In this document: piece after piece, positions 49,592 to 61,300 of the stretch | Position numbering within the stretch: the first letter of the stretch is position 1 | How the letters are laid out: each line of letters begins with the position of its first letter | From: Labia minor | Lineage: Eukaryota > Arthropoda > Insecta > Dermaptera > Spongiphoridae | Reading direction: 5' to 3' | Length of the DNA stretch: 64,000 nt | Assembly (NCBI GenBank): GCA_963082975.1 | Contig: OY720350.1 | Location: forward strand, 48,562,734-48,626,733 | Program-made: the position numbers and the translations under genes | Notes under the pieces: model-generated | What the model was told of the DNA's origin: nothing | The model's database searches: none | The model's input: only the letters and a program-made list of their open reading frames with translations

Positions 49592-50130
49592 ACTATCTCG
49601 CCAGATATAGTACTGCGATCACGAAAATTTTCGATGTCGAGATTTTGATGTTTTTATACGTTTTGAAGGTCTCTGAATCATTTTCACCCAGATTGAGAAA
49701 AATTTCTGTGTGTGTGTAGACAAAATGAAATTTGGTAGACGGGCATTATTCAAAATTTGTAGTTTTCTATTTACATTTGAGAAGAGGGAAGAGGGTCATT
49801 ACCTATCACGTTTTCATTTTTTTCCTCTAAACTGGCCGTACAAATAAATATATTTGATTGATAGTTTTTCAGATGATTACAAATTGTATAAAACTGCTAT
49901 ATATAGAATTTCAGCTTGATTGAATCGCTGAAAGTACTTGAATTAATTTTTTAACACTGCAAATCTCACTCGCCAACACGTGACGTGGTGCCATCAACAA
50001 AAAGCCAAACATGCGCTGGTTTAATATTTATTATTTATAATTTATAATTAATTAAATTTAATTTAAATATAATATATTATGTTATTTAATCCAATTCAAA
50101 TTGCGAGATAGTCGAGTGGAGACACTCCAG
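49592..50130 (+). repeat. Family A repeat (A5), full length
   Basis: ACTATCTCGCCAGATATAG to GTGGAGACACTCCAG, in the opposite orientation to A4. The core microsatellite is reduced to a short GT run. Confidence 0.92.
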
Positions 50131-50137
50131 CTAATTT

Positions 50138-50287
50138 CAACAAAGAGCCAAACAAGCACTGGTTCAATAAATATTATTTATTAATTTTAATTTATAATTT
50201 ATAATTAATTAAATTTAATTTAAATATAATATATGTTTTAATTAATCCAATTCAAATTTGCGAGATACTCGAGTGGAGACACTCCAG
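50138..50287 (+). repeat. Family A repeat, 3' fragment (A6)
   Basis: It repeats the last 150 bp of family A immediately after A5, ending CTCGAGTGGAGACACTCCAG. It is a tandem 3'-end duplication or an independent truncated copy. Confidence 0.85.
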
Positions 50288-50860
50288 ATTTTTTTAATAT
50301 AAAATATTTTTAATTTCATTCATTTGAAAAAAAAAACAATGTAAGTATTTATTTATTTTTGCAAATTGGATTTTACATGAAAGAAAGATTTAGTGTAATT
50401 TTTTAAATATTGTTTTATATTTGATTGATATCATTGTATATCCAGGTTTATTTTCGTAAATAAAGAAATATGACTCAAGTTGAAAGGAAATTTAAGTGAG
50501 CGTGTGAGTGGGTTAAAGTAGAATGGGTTGGATGGTTCTCCTTGGGGATTCGACATCTCTCTTGCCGCATATAAATAATAATTGGCTTTTTAAGAGAATC
50601 AGACGCAGGTGTTGCTCTCCTCTGCAAACAAACAAACACCATCAAAATTATTCATCTCAATTCCCATTTGAGATAGTTTTATATTTCGATTCACAAATCC
50701 AGATGACAAAAATATATAAAGAAATTAAATGACATATAAATTAAAGAATATATAACATATTAGATAAAATTTTAGTTTTATAAATTATTATAAATAATTT
50801 AAAATTAAAAAAAACAAATAATAGTCATTTTAAAATAAATTTAAAAATTAAAAAAAAAAT
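50288..50860. other. Non-coding
   Basis: No gene is seen. The + strand frame at 50,523-50,732 lacks family resemblance and splice context. Confidence 0.45.
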
Positions 50861-51439
50861 CTGGAGTGTCTCCACTTGACTATCTCACAAATTTGAAATG
50901 GATTAAATAACATATATTAATTTAAATTAAATTAAATTAATTAAATTATAAATTAAAATTAATAAATAATATTTATGAAACCAGCGCATGTTTGGCTCTT
51001 TGTTGACGTCACGTGTTGGGGTGTGAGATTTGCAGTGTTAAAAAATTGATTCTGGTACTTTCAGGGATTCAATCAAGCTGAAATTCTAGATATAGCAGTT
51101 TTTTACAATTATTAATCATGTGAAAAATTATCAAACATATATCTTTATTTTTACGGTCACTTTAGAAGAAACAAAATCAAAACGTTGTAGGTAATGATTC
51201 TCTTCCGGTTGAGCTACATTTCTCAAAAGTTGATAGAAAACTACGAATTTTGAATAATACCCATGTACCAAATTTCATTATTCTAGCTCAAACCGTTTTT
51301 GCGTAATCTTGGTTACATACATACACACACACAGAGAGAGACATTTTTCTCAACCTTAGTGAAAATGATTCAGGAACCTTCAAAACATAAAAACATCAAA
51401 ATCTCAACATCGAAAATTTTCCTGATCTGGCGAGATAGT
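50861..51439 (-). repeat. Family A repeat (A7), full length
   Basis: CTGGAGTGTCTCCACTTGAC to TCTGGCGAGATAGT. The 5' hairpin arm is shortened and the core has a CA/GA run. Confidence 0.9.
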
Positions 51440-51907
51440 AAAAAACTTAATAAATCAGTTCAATTCAAAATTCAATCTAAAATATAAATAAATAAAAAAA
51501 AATATTATTAAGTAAGAATTAATAATGAGTAACACAATTATCAAAAGAAAACATATAAATATTATTAATCAATTTTTTACTATGACAATTTGTCTAAACA
51601 ATTAAAGAATTAATTAAATAAAACCTACATCATCTTTTTCATTTGTCTGATTAGTTTTTTGTTGGTCAATTGAATTGTTAGTGTTAGTACATGGCAAGCT
51701 TTTAGAAAAATTAAACTCGTACAAACACAAATTAAATTCTATTTAAGCTTTTAAGAGAAAAGATTGCTAGGAAATAACTCTCGGTGAAATTTTATTGTAT
51801 TATCATTAAAAGATATATATATATATAAACTATAATTTATTAGGAATAAATATTATAGAAATTATATTTATTTATCACATTTCTTTTTCATTTTTGAAAT
51901 AAATAAG

Positions 51908-52545
51908 TTGACCTGTGGCCAGGTCCGAACCGACCGACGGTTTGAAGTAAATAATTTCCAGCTACAGAAACAATTTCAAATAATTTTAATATATCTATTA
52001 ATGTAATAAAAAACAGATATGGATACATAAATAATAAATATAAACATTTTTAATTTTATTTTATTTATAATATATATGCAAGACCAGGCTGTGACGTCAT
52101 GAATGGCTGGATGACGTCATATAATTTTAAATCAAGAAAAAACTAATAAATATGATTTTCCCGAGAATAAAACCAATACAAAGTGCATGATTCGTGGTGA
52201 TATATAAAAAAATCTCCTCATGTGAAATTTGGTGTGAAAATAACCCTTCCCTTCCTATCGTCGATCGCTAATACTACCACTTCACTGCACCAAAAGTTGA
52301 TCAATTCATCCCACTGATACATTAAGTAAATATACCAAATTTCATCAAAATCGGTTGAGCCGTTCAGGCTGTACACATCTATACGGGCGGACAGACGGGC
52401 GGACAGACGGACGGACGGACGGACAGACATCATGCTAAAAATACTTTTTTCTGTTAAGAAAATGCATGATTCGTTGAGATATGTAAAAATCTCCACATGT
52501 GAAATTTGGTGTGAAAACAATACCTCCCTTACTATCATCGGTCGG
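51908..52545 (-). repeat. Family B repeat, full length
   Basis: This is the best reference copy. It has the 3' hairpin GACCTG-TGGC-CAGGTC, the subterminal ACCGACCGACGG, and two perfect CRE palindromes (TGACGTCA) about 20 bp apart near 52,095-52,118. It also has a (GGAC)n run at 52,386-52,425 and the 5' end ATCGGTCGGT. The minus-strand frame at 52,218-52,538 is repeat sequence. Confidence 0.92.
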
Positions 52546-52879
52546 TAAAAAATAATTATATAAAATCTATATTAGATATATTAAAAATTAAATTTGCCCT
52601 TAATTCAATTCTGAATAATAATTTAGAATAATTATTTGTAAAATTAATATCTTTATTTTGCATTTATGATTTCTTCGAAATGTTTAAATTTTATTTGAAA
52701 AATTTTATATACTCATATTTATAGTTAAGGAATTAAAATATTAATTTTACAATATCTAATTTATTTATTTTTTTATTGTAGAATTAATATATATTAACTA
52801 AAATGATAACTTAAATTAAAAATATATTTGAAATTGTTTTCGAAAAGTTATATTTGAGGTATAAAATTTTTAAATACTT

Positions 52880-53165
52880 AACGATTCACTGGTGAGTAGC
52901 GCATCTGCTTACCACAATTATGGATTTGGGTTCGATTCCCAGACCATACAAGGAAATTTGTCTCTTTCTGGGATCTGGTATGAGGTTCACCAAGTCTACG
53001 AGATCAAAATTGGGAAGCTACTTGAAATAAGTAGTGAATTTCGATCTTGAAAGTCAAGGTAAAGGTTAAGAGGACCGTTGTACTCATCAAACATCTCTAC
53101 CCCGCTTACGTGGCAATCGACTTGATAGATTCAGGCCCTTGAAAGACTGTAGCGTCAAAAAGTGG
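52880..53165 (+). repeat. tRNA-derived SINE, best copy
   Basis: The head is tRNA-like: GGTGAGTAGCGCATCTGC over the A-box region and box B GGTTCGATTCC at 52,929-52,939, spaced as in a tRNA gene. The body follows with GAAATTTGTCTCTTTCTGGG and GGAAGCTACTTGAAATAAG. It was mobilised by a LINE partner that I cannot identify. Other copies lie at 8,506, 19,325 and 24,432. The head does not fold as a clean cloverleaf, so it is not a tRNA gene. Confidence 0.78.
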
Positions 53166-53188
53166 GTGCATCTTCTTAAATAATTTTT

Positions 53189-53801
53189 ACTGACCGACAA
53201 TAGTAATGGAGGTATTGTTTTCACACCAAATTTCACATGTTGAGATTTTTACATATCTCCACGAATCATGCATTTTCTTAACAGAAAAAAGTAATTTTAG
53301 CATGATGTCTGTCCGTCCGTCTGTGTGTCCGTATAGATGTAAACAGTTTGAACAGCTCAACGGATTTTGATAAAATTTGGTATATTTACTTAATGCATCA
53401 GTATGATGAATTGATTAACTTTTGGTGTATATCCGGAAACCGGAAGTGGTAGTATTACCGATCGACAATAGAAAGGGAAGGGTTATTTTCACACCAAATT
53501 TCACATGAGGAGATTTTTTCACGAATCATGCACTTTGTATTGGTTTTATCCTTGGGAAAATCATCTTCATTAGTTTTTTCTTAATTTCAAAATACATGAC
53601 GTCACCCAACCCTTCATGACGTCACAGCCAGCTCTTACTTATATATTCTAAATAAAATAAAATTTAAAATATTTATATTATATCCATATCTGTTTTTTAT
53701 TGTATTAATAGATATATTAAAATTATTTAAAATTGTTTCTGTAGCTGGAAATTAATTTACTTCAAACCGTCGGTCGGTTCTGCGCCTGGCCACAGGTCAA
53801 C
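53189..53801 (+). repeat. Family B repeat, full length
   Basis: It runs from the 5' end TGACCGACAATAGTAATGGA to the 3' CCGTCGGTCGG and the hairpin CCTGGCCACAGG. Two ATGACGTCA sites lie near 53,595-53,625. It starts 24 bp after the SINE. Confidence 0.9.
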
Positions 53802-54309
53802 TTATTTTTAAAAATCATGATTCATAAAATTGTTCAATCATTTCATATAAATAATAACCTATTTCTATAAGTTCATTTTTATAGATGTATATATTTTACA
53901 TAAAGAATACGATGCTTATGAAATGGTATGCCATTATTTCTTATAGACATTTAAATTTCCAAGTGAGAATAAAAGCCACTCCAGTTTAAAAAGTGTTTTA
54001 GATTCAGCTCTCGACCTAGTTCCCTTTTTTTTTTCTTCCAAACTAAAAATAATTTTTCTGGACGTTTTTTTTCTTATTCACATAAAAGTTATTCCATCGT
54101 GAATTGAATACAAATTGATATGTTTATGATAATTTATGGATACTTGATATTAAGGTAAAAAATATTTTAAGTTGTTATTGATTCTTTCTGTTTTAGTTAT
54201 CATATAGGAATGACACAATATAATATATAATATATATATGTATATATATATATATAATATAGATAATATATAAAAGATCATTTGTAACTTTAATCTCTAT
54301 TTATTGCAG

Positions 54310-54541
54310 ATTTCAACTTTGGTGAGCCACCGGGAGCGAGCGTTATGCTCATCAAGCGGAAGTGGCACAGGTAGCTGTTCAGGTGGATTAGCAGGAAGTC
54401 TATTACGTGGGGTAGCGCGAGTTGGTCAGGCAGTTAATCTCGCCGTCGAGAGATTCGTCACCGTTGGTGAAACAATTGCCGATGACAATCCAGAGATCAA
54501 GGCTGATATGTATGATGCCTGCAAAGAAGCAAGAGCGGCAG
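54310..54541 (+). CDS. Alpha-catulin exon a (residues 1-77 of the fragment)
   Basis: Acceptor TTGCAG/ATTTC and donor GCAG/GTATAC; 232 bp leaving one base of a Gly codon. It starts I-S-T-L-V, which in the family follows V-E-Q-T-L-L-P-L-V-S-Q in the preceding exon. Residues 14-30 are a Ser/Gly-rich linker (S-S-S-G-S-G-T-G-S), where vertebrates have a Lys-rich stretch. Residues 37-54 (R-V-G-Q-A-V-N-L-A-V-E-R-F-V) are a highly conserved helix. The Leu codon in the acceptor is not a start. Confidence 0.93.
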
Positions 54542-55327
54542 GTATACAAAAGTTATAATAATAAAATATTCATTATTCATTTAAATAATTAATCCTTGTG
54601 AAAAATTCAGATTAAACTGATAAAAGTAAAGACTTAAAAAAAAGTATCATATTTTTAACATTAACATTAAAAATCATATAAAGTAATTAATGAAAAATGG
54701 AAAAATTGTTCATAATGTTTTAAATATTGCCCTAATATACAAGCACTAGTTAATTACAAACTATTCTTAAATAGATACGTAAGCATCAGAATTATAGTAT
54801 CATAAAATTTTAATTGAGAATTTTTATATCTTGAAACTTAACAATAAATGAATGAACTAAATAAATAAGAATCAATAAACAATAATGTTTATTAATCAAA
54901 ATATTAATTAGCATATTTTCATTTGTATATGTGTGGGTATAAGAAGTATTAGAAGAAGTATTTAATAGTTAACTAAAAAATAAACTATTCTTTACGGGTG
55001 TTTTAGGCTATAATTTTAAAAGGGAATTTTACTTACTTATAAAAAAATTAACATTAACATTCATACTCAAATATAAAATTATCATTTTATTTTTTGAATC
55101 TTTTGATTGATGATGATCACAAGAGACAAACAGACCGACTTTGATTTATATATTTGATAACAAGTTATTTATAGGAATTATTATATATTTTTACTTTCCC
55201 GCATACTTCATATAAGGGAAGTATTGGGATCGTCAAAAATTTCGACTTCGAGATTTCGATAGATCTTGACGTTTTAGACCTCCCTGAGTCGGAAAATACC
55301 ATTTTTCGAATTATGTCTGTGTGTATG

Positions 55328-55358
<31 letters not shown>

Positions 55359-58300
55359 TGTCTGTAAGCAAATTTACTCAAAAACTAATCAAGCTAGGAC
55401 TTCGAAATTTGGTACACCGATATTATTCACAGTTTGTAGCTTTCTATCAAAATTTCGTCAAAATCGGTTATCCGGAAGTGGTACTTTACCTACACTGGTT
55501 GCGTTTACTTTTCAAGTAAAGTACCAGTTTGCTTCGAGATATTTGCTTCCTATTTTGTATATAGATTTAAAAATATGAAAAAAATTCAGATACCAAATTT
55601 CATCATGATCTGACTACCGGAAGTGACATTTTACCTATACAAGTAGCGTTAGGTGTAAATTATAAATATATATAATAGTGTTAAACCATTTTACTTTATA
55701 ATTTAAATTAATTAGTTTGTTTATTTTTATTGTTGTTAAAACATAATAATAATAACCTAATTACCTATTTATATGCGTGAAAGTCTAGGGGAGGACACTC
55801 CCGATTTTTTCTATAAATGCTGTTTAAATATAAATAAGTTCTAAGAATGACTAATCAAGCATATTTTTATGCCAAATAAAAGTTTGTAAAAAGTTTATAA
55901 ATTTTTTTTATAAATTAAAAAAAAAAATACTTCTCTTTTTGATATTTTTCACATCTTGTGAAAATCTCTCTCTGAAAAGGGATGAATGAACTTTGCTCTT
56001 TTATATTTATTATAACTTCTTTTGAATGTGAGTTTGACAAATTGTACATACTTCTTCATCACATTTTATTATTTTGATAGGCCTTTCAATTGAAAAACTC
56101 TGCCAGGCTGTTATTGAAGACAGTATTTCGGACCGAGGAGCTGTTGTTCGTTCTGCCCGGGCATTATTGGCATCGGTTACACGGGTGTTACTACTAGCCG
56201 ATGTCGTTGTTGTCAAACAACTTATCCTAGCCAAAGATAAGGTAACATTCATCTATGCTTCAATTAATATTTTTCTTTGCTTTTGTATATAATCAATAAA
56301 ATAATTGATCTACTCTTAATATAAATATATGAATAATATATGAGGTATATAATTAATAGAATTAATAGAATCTCCATAACATTATGAAATGGAATTGATT
56401 AGAAGTTAAGTGCATTCATATCAATTGAAATGACAGATTGATTAGAACAAAAACATTTTCATAGGTCAACTCAATTATTCCATTTCATTTCAGTCTGTGG
56501 TCGACTAGAGTGCTTTATATTCAGGTGAAAAATCTGAATTAAATAAATATTGAATATAAGTATATAATATAGTTTAATTTATATTAAAATATTTTTTTTT
56601 TCATTGAAACAAATAATAATCAAATTGTAAGTGAAACAAATTGAAAAGTATTAATAGAATTTATTTTATTTTATTTATTTATTAAATATTAATTGTAGCA
56701 AAACAATCTTAAAAAATTGTTTGTTCAGGATCATCATATTATATATTATATTTGTAATTCTTAAAAAAAAAAAAAAAAAAAAATTTGAGTCAATATACAA
56801 ACCAGGATGGTGGTAGTTTAGTGTTCCGACGAGGATCGAACATCTCATCAATTAAATTAAATAATTAATAATAATTTTCAAAAATAGTCATAAATCTTAA
56901 AAGCCAAATAAAATTTAAAAATAAATAGACAAAATTTTAAAGAACATATAATTTTATGGAATTTGCAAAAATAGAATCATATGCAAATATGTACCATAAT
57001 AAGGACATTTCTAATCTAGAAAATTTTATATTAAGAATACTACAGATTGAGTCTGTTATTTTCTAGTAATATGAGGAAAATATGTCATCAAAATTATTAT
57101 TAAAATTTAAAATTTATATTATAACATATAATAATATATGTATAATACATGTATAATAATATATAATAGAGAATAATAGATTATATTATTTTTATTATAT
57201 AATATTAATCGCTTCAATGATATCTGTTTTTTAACACCTATATGTATACCTACACTTGAATTTATTCCTTTGAAAGAATTTCTTATATTGACAACAACAT
57301 TGTAAAAAACAAAGATTTTTTTTTTATTTCAACCCTTGTTTGAATTGTATATTTATTTTAGAACCGCATCAAACTTATTTTAAATATTTACATTTTAAAA
57401 CAGGAAATTATTAATATTACTCTTTCTTTTTTTCACTCTTTCCTATCTCCTTTATCAAAGTTTCTATCATATTTTAACAAAAAAAAAAAAAGAAGAGATG
57501 AGAATAAAAAAAAAAGTTAATTAAATAACTGACAGCAATCCTCGTTCTTTCATCTTATTCAAAAAAAGGAAAATAAAGTAAAAAAAAAAAAAAAAAAAAA
57601 GAAAAAATTGTGATAAATTATTGTCAGAGGTGGGATAATAAGATTAAACTTAGAGTCGTACTTTTTGGGGAAGGATCAATTTGATTTAGGGCAATTCATT
57701 TTACTTTTACGTATCATTTAAATAATTTTTTTTTTCCCCCAGGTGGCACGTAGTTTGGGGCGATTGGAAGGCGTGAGCAATTTCACTGAATTCGTAAAGG
57801 CCTTTAGCCAATTCGGAGCTGAAATGGTTGAATTGGCTCATTTGACAGGGGATCGACAATCGGACATCAAAGACGAACGGCGACGTGCCCAAATGGCGGC
57901 TGCCAGACAAGTCCTCGAAAGGAGTACAATGATGCTTTTGACATCGAGCAAGGTGAAAAAGAAATAATAAAATCGTACCTGAAAAAATTGACAGATAAAA
58001 AAATTATTGATAAATTAAATGATTGATTGATAAATGAAATTTAATAATTTTACTATTCTGATTGATTATCTCTGTTATCACTGTAAATTAAAAATAATAC
58101 ATTATAATATTGTCAGAGAAAATTTATAGAAATTATTTCTTTTATCTTTTTCACTATTTATTTATTTGTTTATTAAAGTTTAAAAATATCAATAATATCT
58201 TAATATTTTTATATTTTCAATTAATTTATTTTAAAACATCAAATATTAATTAATTTATTTATTTACGATATATTTTTTGATTATTTTATTTTATCTATAT

Positions 58301-61300
58301 AGTATGTAATATAATATGATTCAAATTGATTTATTAATATTAATCTAATTACCGACCGACGATAGTAAGAGAGGTATTGTTTTCACACCAAATTTCACAT
58401 GTTGAGATTTTTACATATCTCCACAAATCATGCATTTTCTTAACAGAAAAAAGTATTTTTAGCATGATGTCTGTCTGTCTGTCCGTCCGTATAGATGTGT
58501 ACAGCGATCGACGAGAGGAAGGGAAGGGTTATTTTCACACCAAGTTTCACATGAGGAGATTTTTTACATATCACCACGAATCATGCACTTTGTATTTGTT
58601 TTATCCTCGAGAAAAGTCATCTTCATTAGTTTTTTCTTAATTTAAAATTATATGACGTCATCCAGCCATTCTTGACGTCACAGCTTGGTCTTAGATATAT
58701 ATTATAAATAAAATAAAATTAAAAATATTTATGTTCTATCCATATCTGTTTTTTATTACATTAATAGATATATTAAAATTATTTGAAATTGTTTCTGTAG
58801 CTGGAAATTAATTTACTTCAAACCGTCTGTCGGTTCGGACCTGGCCACAGGTCAACTTATTTTTTTAATATCTTGATATTTTTTAAATTTCATTGAAATA
58901 TTTTTTAATTTTTTTTTAAATTTAAATAATTTTTACAACTCCCTATTTTGGGCATCCACAAATTGATTATTTTACCATATATACATTATATACATATTTA
59001 CAAGTTAACAATTTAGAGTTTCCATTGAGTAAAGTGGTAATGTAATAATAATATAGGGAGGACTCGACTCGGCTATTTACCGAGACCGAGTAGAATGGGA
59101 AGATGGATGGAGGATGACAAGGTTAGTCTCTATTATGGTTCTTGTTGAAAAGGGAAAATCATGGAAAGTAAACATCTAGGCACAACTATCCCTATTAACT
59201 AAGAAAATAACTATTACAATTATTTATCCCAAATATGAGACACTAATATTTGCTTTTAAAAAATATATTGTTGTACAATATATACTAATATACTCCGCCT
59301 GGTTATATTTATTAGAGGAGTATTTTTTTAAAAATTATTTATTGATAAATTGTAAAACATTTACATTGTTGGTTTACAGACGTGCCTTCGCCATCCTGAT
59401 TGCCCTTCAGCTCGTGAGAATCGAGACACAGTTTTTTGCCAAATGCGAAGAGCAATGGACCTGATTCATTTTGTTGTTAAGGATGGTGTTTTGGATTGTG
59501 CGGCGCAACTCGGGGAGGACGCTGACTGTTGGGCAGAACAAACGACAGCTGATGTAAATTAACAGACTATTAATTTGCTACATTTACTAAATTGCTATTA
59601 CTAAAATATTTGATCTTTCTTTCTTTTGTTATTTTCCCTGTTGATCTAAACTCTTAATTCTAATCTATTCTATATTTATTCTCAAAATAACTTTTAAAAA
59701 TATCTTAATTCATTCTTTTCACCAATTCCTTATTTTCAAACCATGTAATAAATGCTAGGACAGGTCAATAAGTCCGTGACTTTTGGAATGAAATACAGGT
59801 TTTTGGTTAAAACATTATTTTATTTTTCAACGTAGTCTCCTTCGTTCAACGTTTTTTATTCTTTCCAATAAATAAAATTGTTGAGAACATCAAAATAGGT
59901 ATTTGTGCCCATTCACCCTGATAAATCCACTGTTTTGACTGCTGTTTCTGCTGCCTCTGGTAACACACCAGAGGCAGCAGAAGTGTTGTGTTGGATTCAT
60001 CCAAGGTTACGAAATGGCGCAAAAACTCGTTTTCAGTGATGTTTTTTCGCTTAAAAGAATTCTTAATGAGCATACGAAATTCACTTTTTTCCATTTTCTT
60101 TTCAAATTACGAGGTAGTCCGCTATTAATGAATGTCAAACAAAAACTAAAATATCCAGCTGGTTCAAATTTCGACAAGAGTCAGCTGATAGATGCCTGCT
60201 GACAGTAGCAGTGTTGCCATTCCATTTACGAGACGGGAAATTCAAAAAGTCACGGACTTTTTGCACTCGTAGATAAATAAAAATAATAATATAAATTTTT
60301 AATTTGTTTTTTATTATTTATTTTTTTATTGTATTTTTATATTATTTTTATTTTATAGGAGGATTGGGATGCAAGTAAAACAGTATCGGGAGCAGTAAAG
60401 TTTTTTGAGGATCTTGTTGAAATGACCCGACTAACATTAATTGGACCAGATTGTAAAGAACGACTTACGGCTGCTTTGGATACAATTGTAGAACGAACAC
60501 AAGACTTTACAGACTCGGCATATACAAGTCACGAACACCGTGAAAATATCCTTCTGCTCTGTGATCGAATAAAATTAGAACTTAATCAACTATTAAGAGC
60601 AGGGATATCATTAGTGAGTTCACTTTTTTATTTCTTTAATTCTTTTGAATAAAACAATCCTAAATATAAATATTTTTTTAGGAACAATGTGAGGCTGGTG
60701 AATCTCCAAGTGGTGAGATGGAAGAGGCAGTGGCGGGTGTACTTCGGGCCTGTGCCGATCTTCGCGATCAACTTCAGCAAACGACTGTAGAACAAGCGAC
60801 GGATTTAGGCACTGTGATAAATGCCGGCCACGATCTTCTCGGAGCAATTAGAAATATGGCCCTTGCTTCTGATCCAGATAGATTGGAACAATGTGGTGCG
60901 CGCTTCCATGAATACATCGAACACATCCTCGAAGTAAATTTATTTAGATTGTACTCTCGTTGAATCTAATTTTTTTTTTATCTATTCTCAATTTATAAAT
61001 TAAACTGGGAAATAATAATAAAATCAGTGGGTTAAAGTTAGATTATTAAAAACACAATGAATTACGTTTCAAGATAAATTTTTATTAAAATTAATGATCA
61101 TTTCGGCAGTTACGTCATCAACAGAAGTTTGTATTATACTCACTGAGGTAAGCGTCGAAATGATCATTTAGTTGAGTAGATTGAGAATTTTTAAAAAAAT
61201 AATTTTAGATTAAAGTTTCCAAATAAATTTATTATTCAATCATTTATTTTATATTTTAATATATACGAATTATCTATTCGAGGTTTGTAAATTATTACGT

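Larger units (their letters stand above)
54542..56080 (+). other. Catulin intron 1
   Basis: 1.5 kb, AT-rich, with one Helentron-like repeat (family E). No exon recognised within it, although vertebrate catulin has about ten extra residues at this junction. Confidence 0.8.

Noticed and set aside
52386..52425. CRISPR-like array of GGACGGAC units
   Set aside because: Simple tetranucleotide repeat in a eukaryotic transposon core; no spacers.
52880..52950. tRNA gene
   Set aside because: Box A- and box B-like sequences are present, but the arms do not pair into a clean cloverleaf and the body continues as in other SINE copies.
55313..55578. Frames reading M-Y-V-C repeats
   Set aside because: Translation of the (GTAT)n microsatellite in repeat family E.
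56010..56252. 80-codon minus-strand frame
   Set aside because: Antisense shadow of catulin exon b.
59060..59095. ACTCGACTCGG...CCGAGACCGAGT inverted patch as a gene-regulatory site
   Set aside because: Short and imperfect, with no second copy; could be chance.
60620..60847. 75-codon minus-strand frame
   Set aside because: Antisense shadow of catulin exon f.
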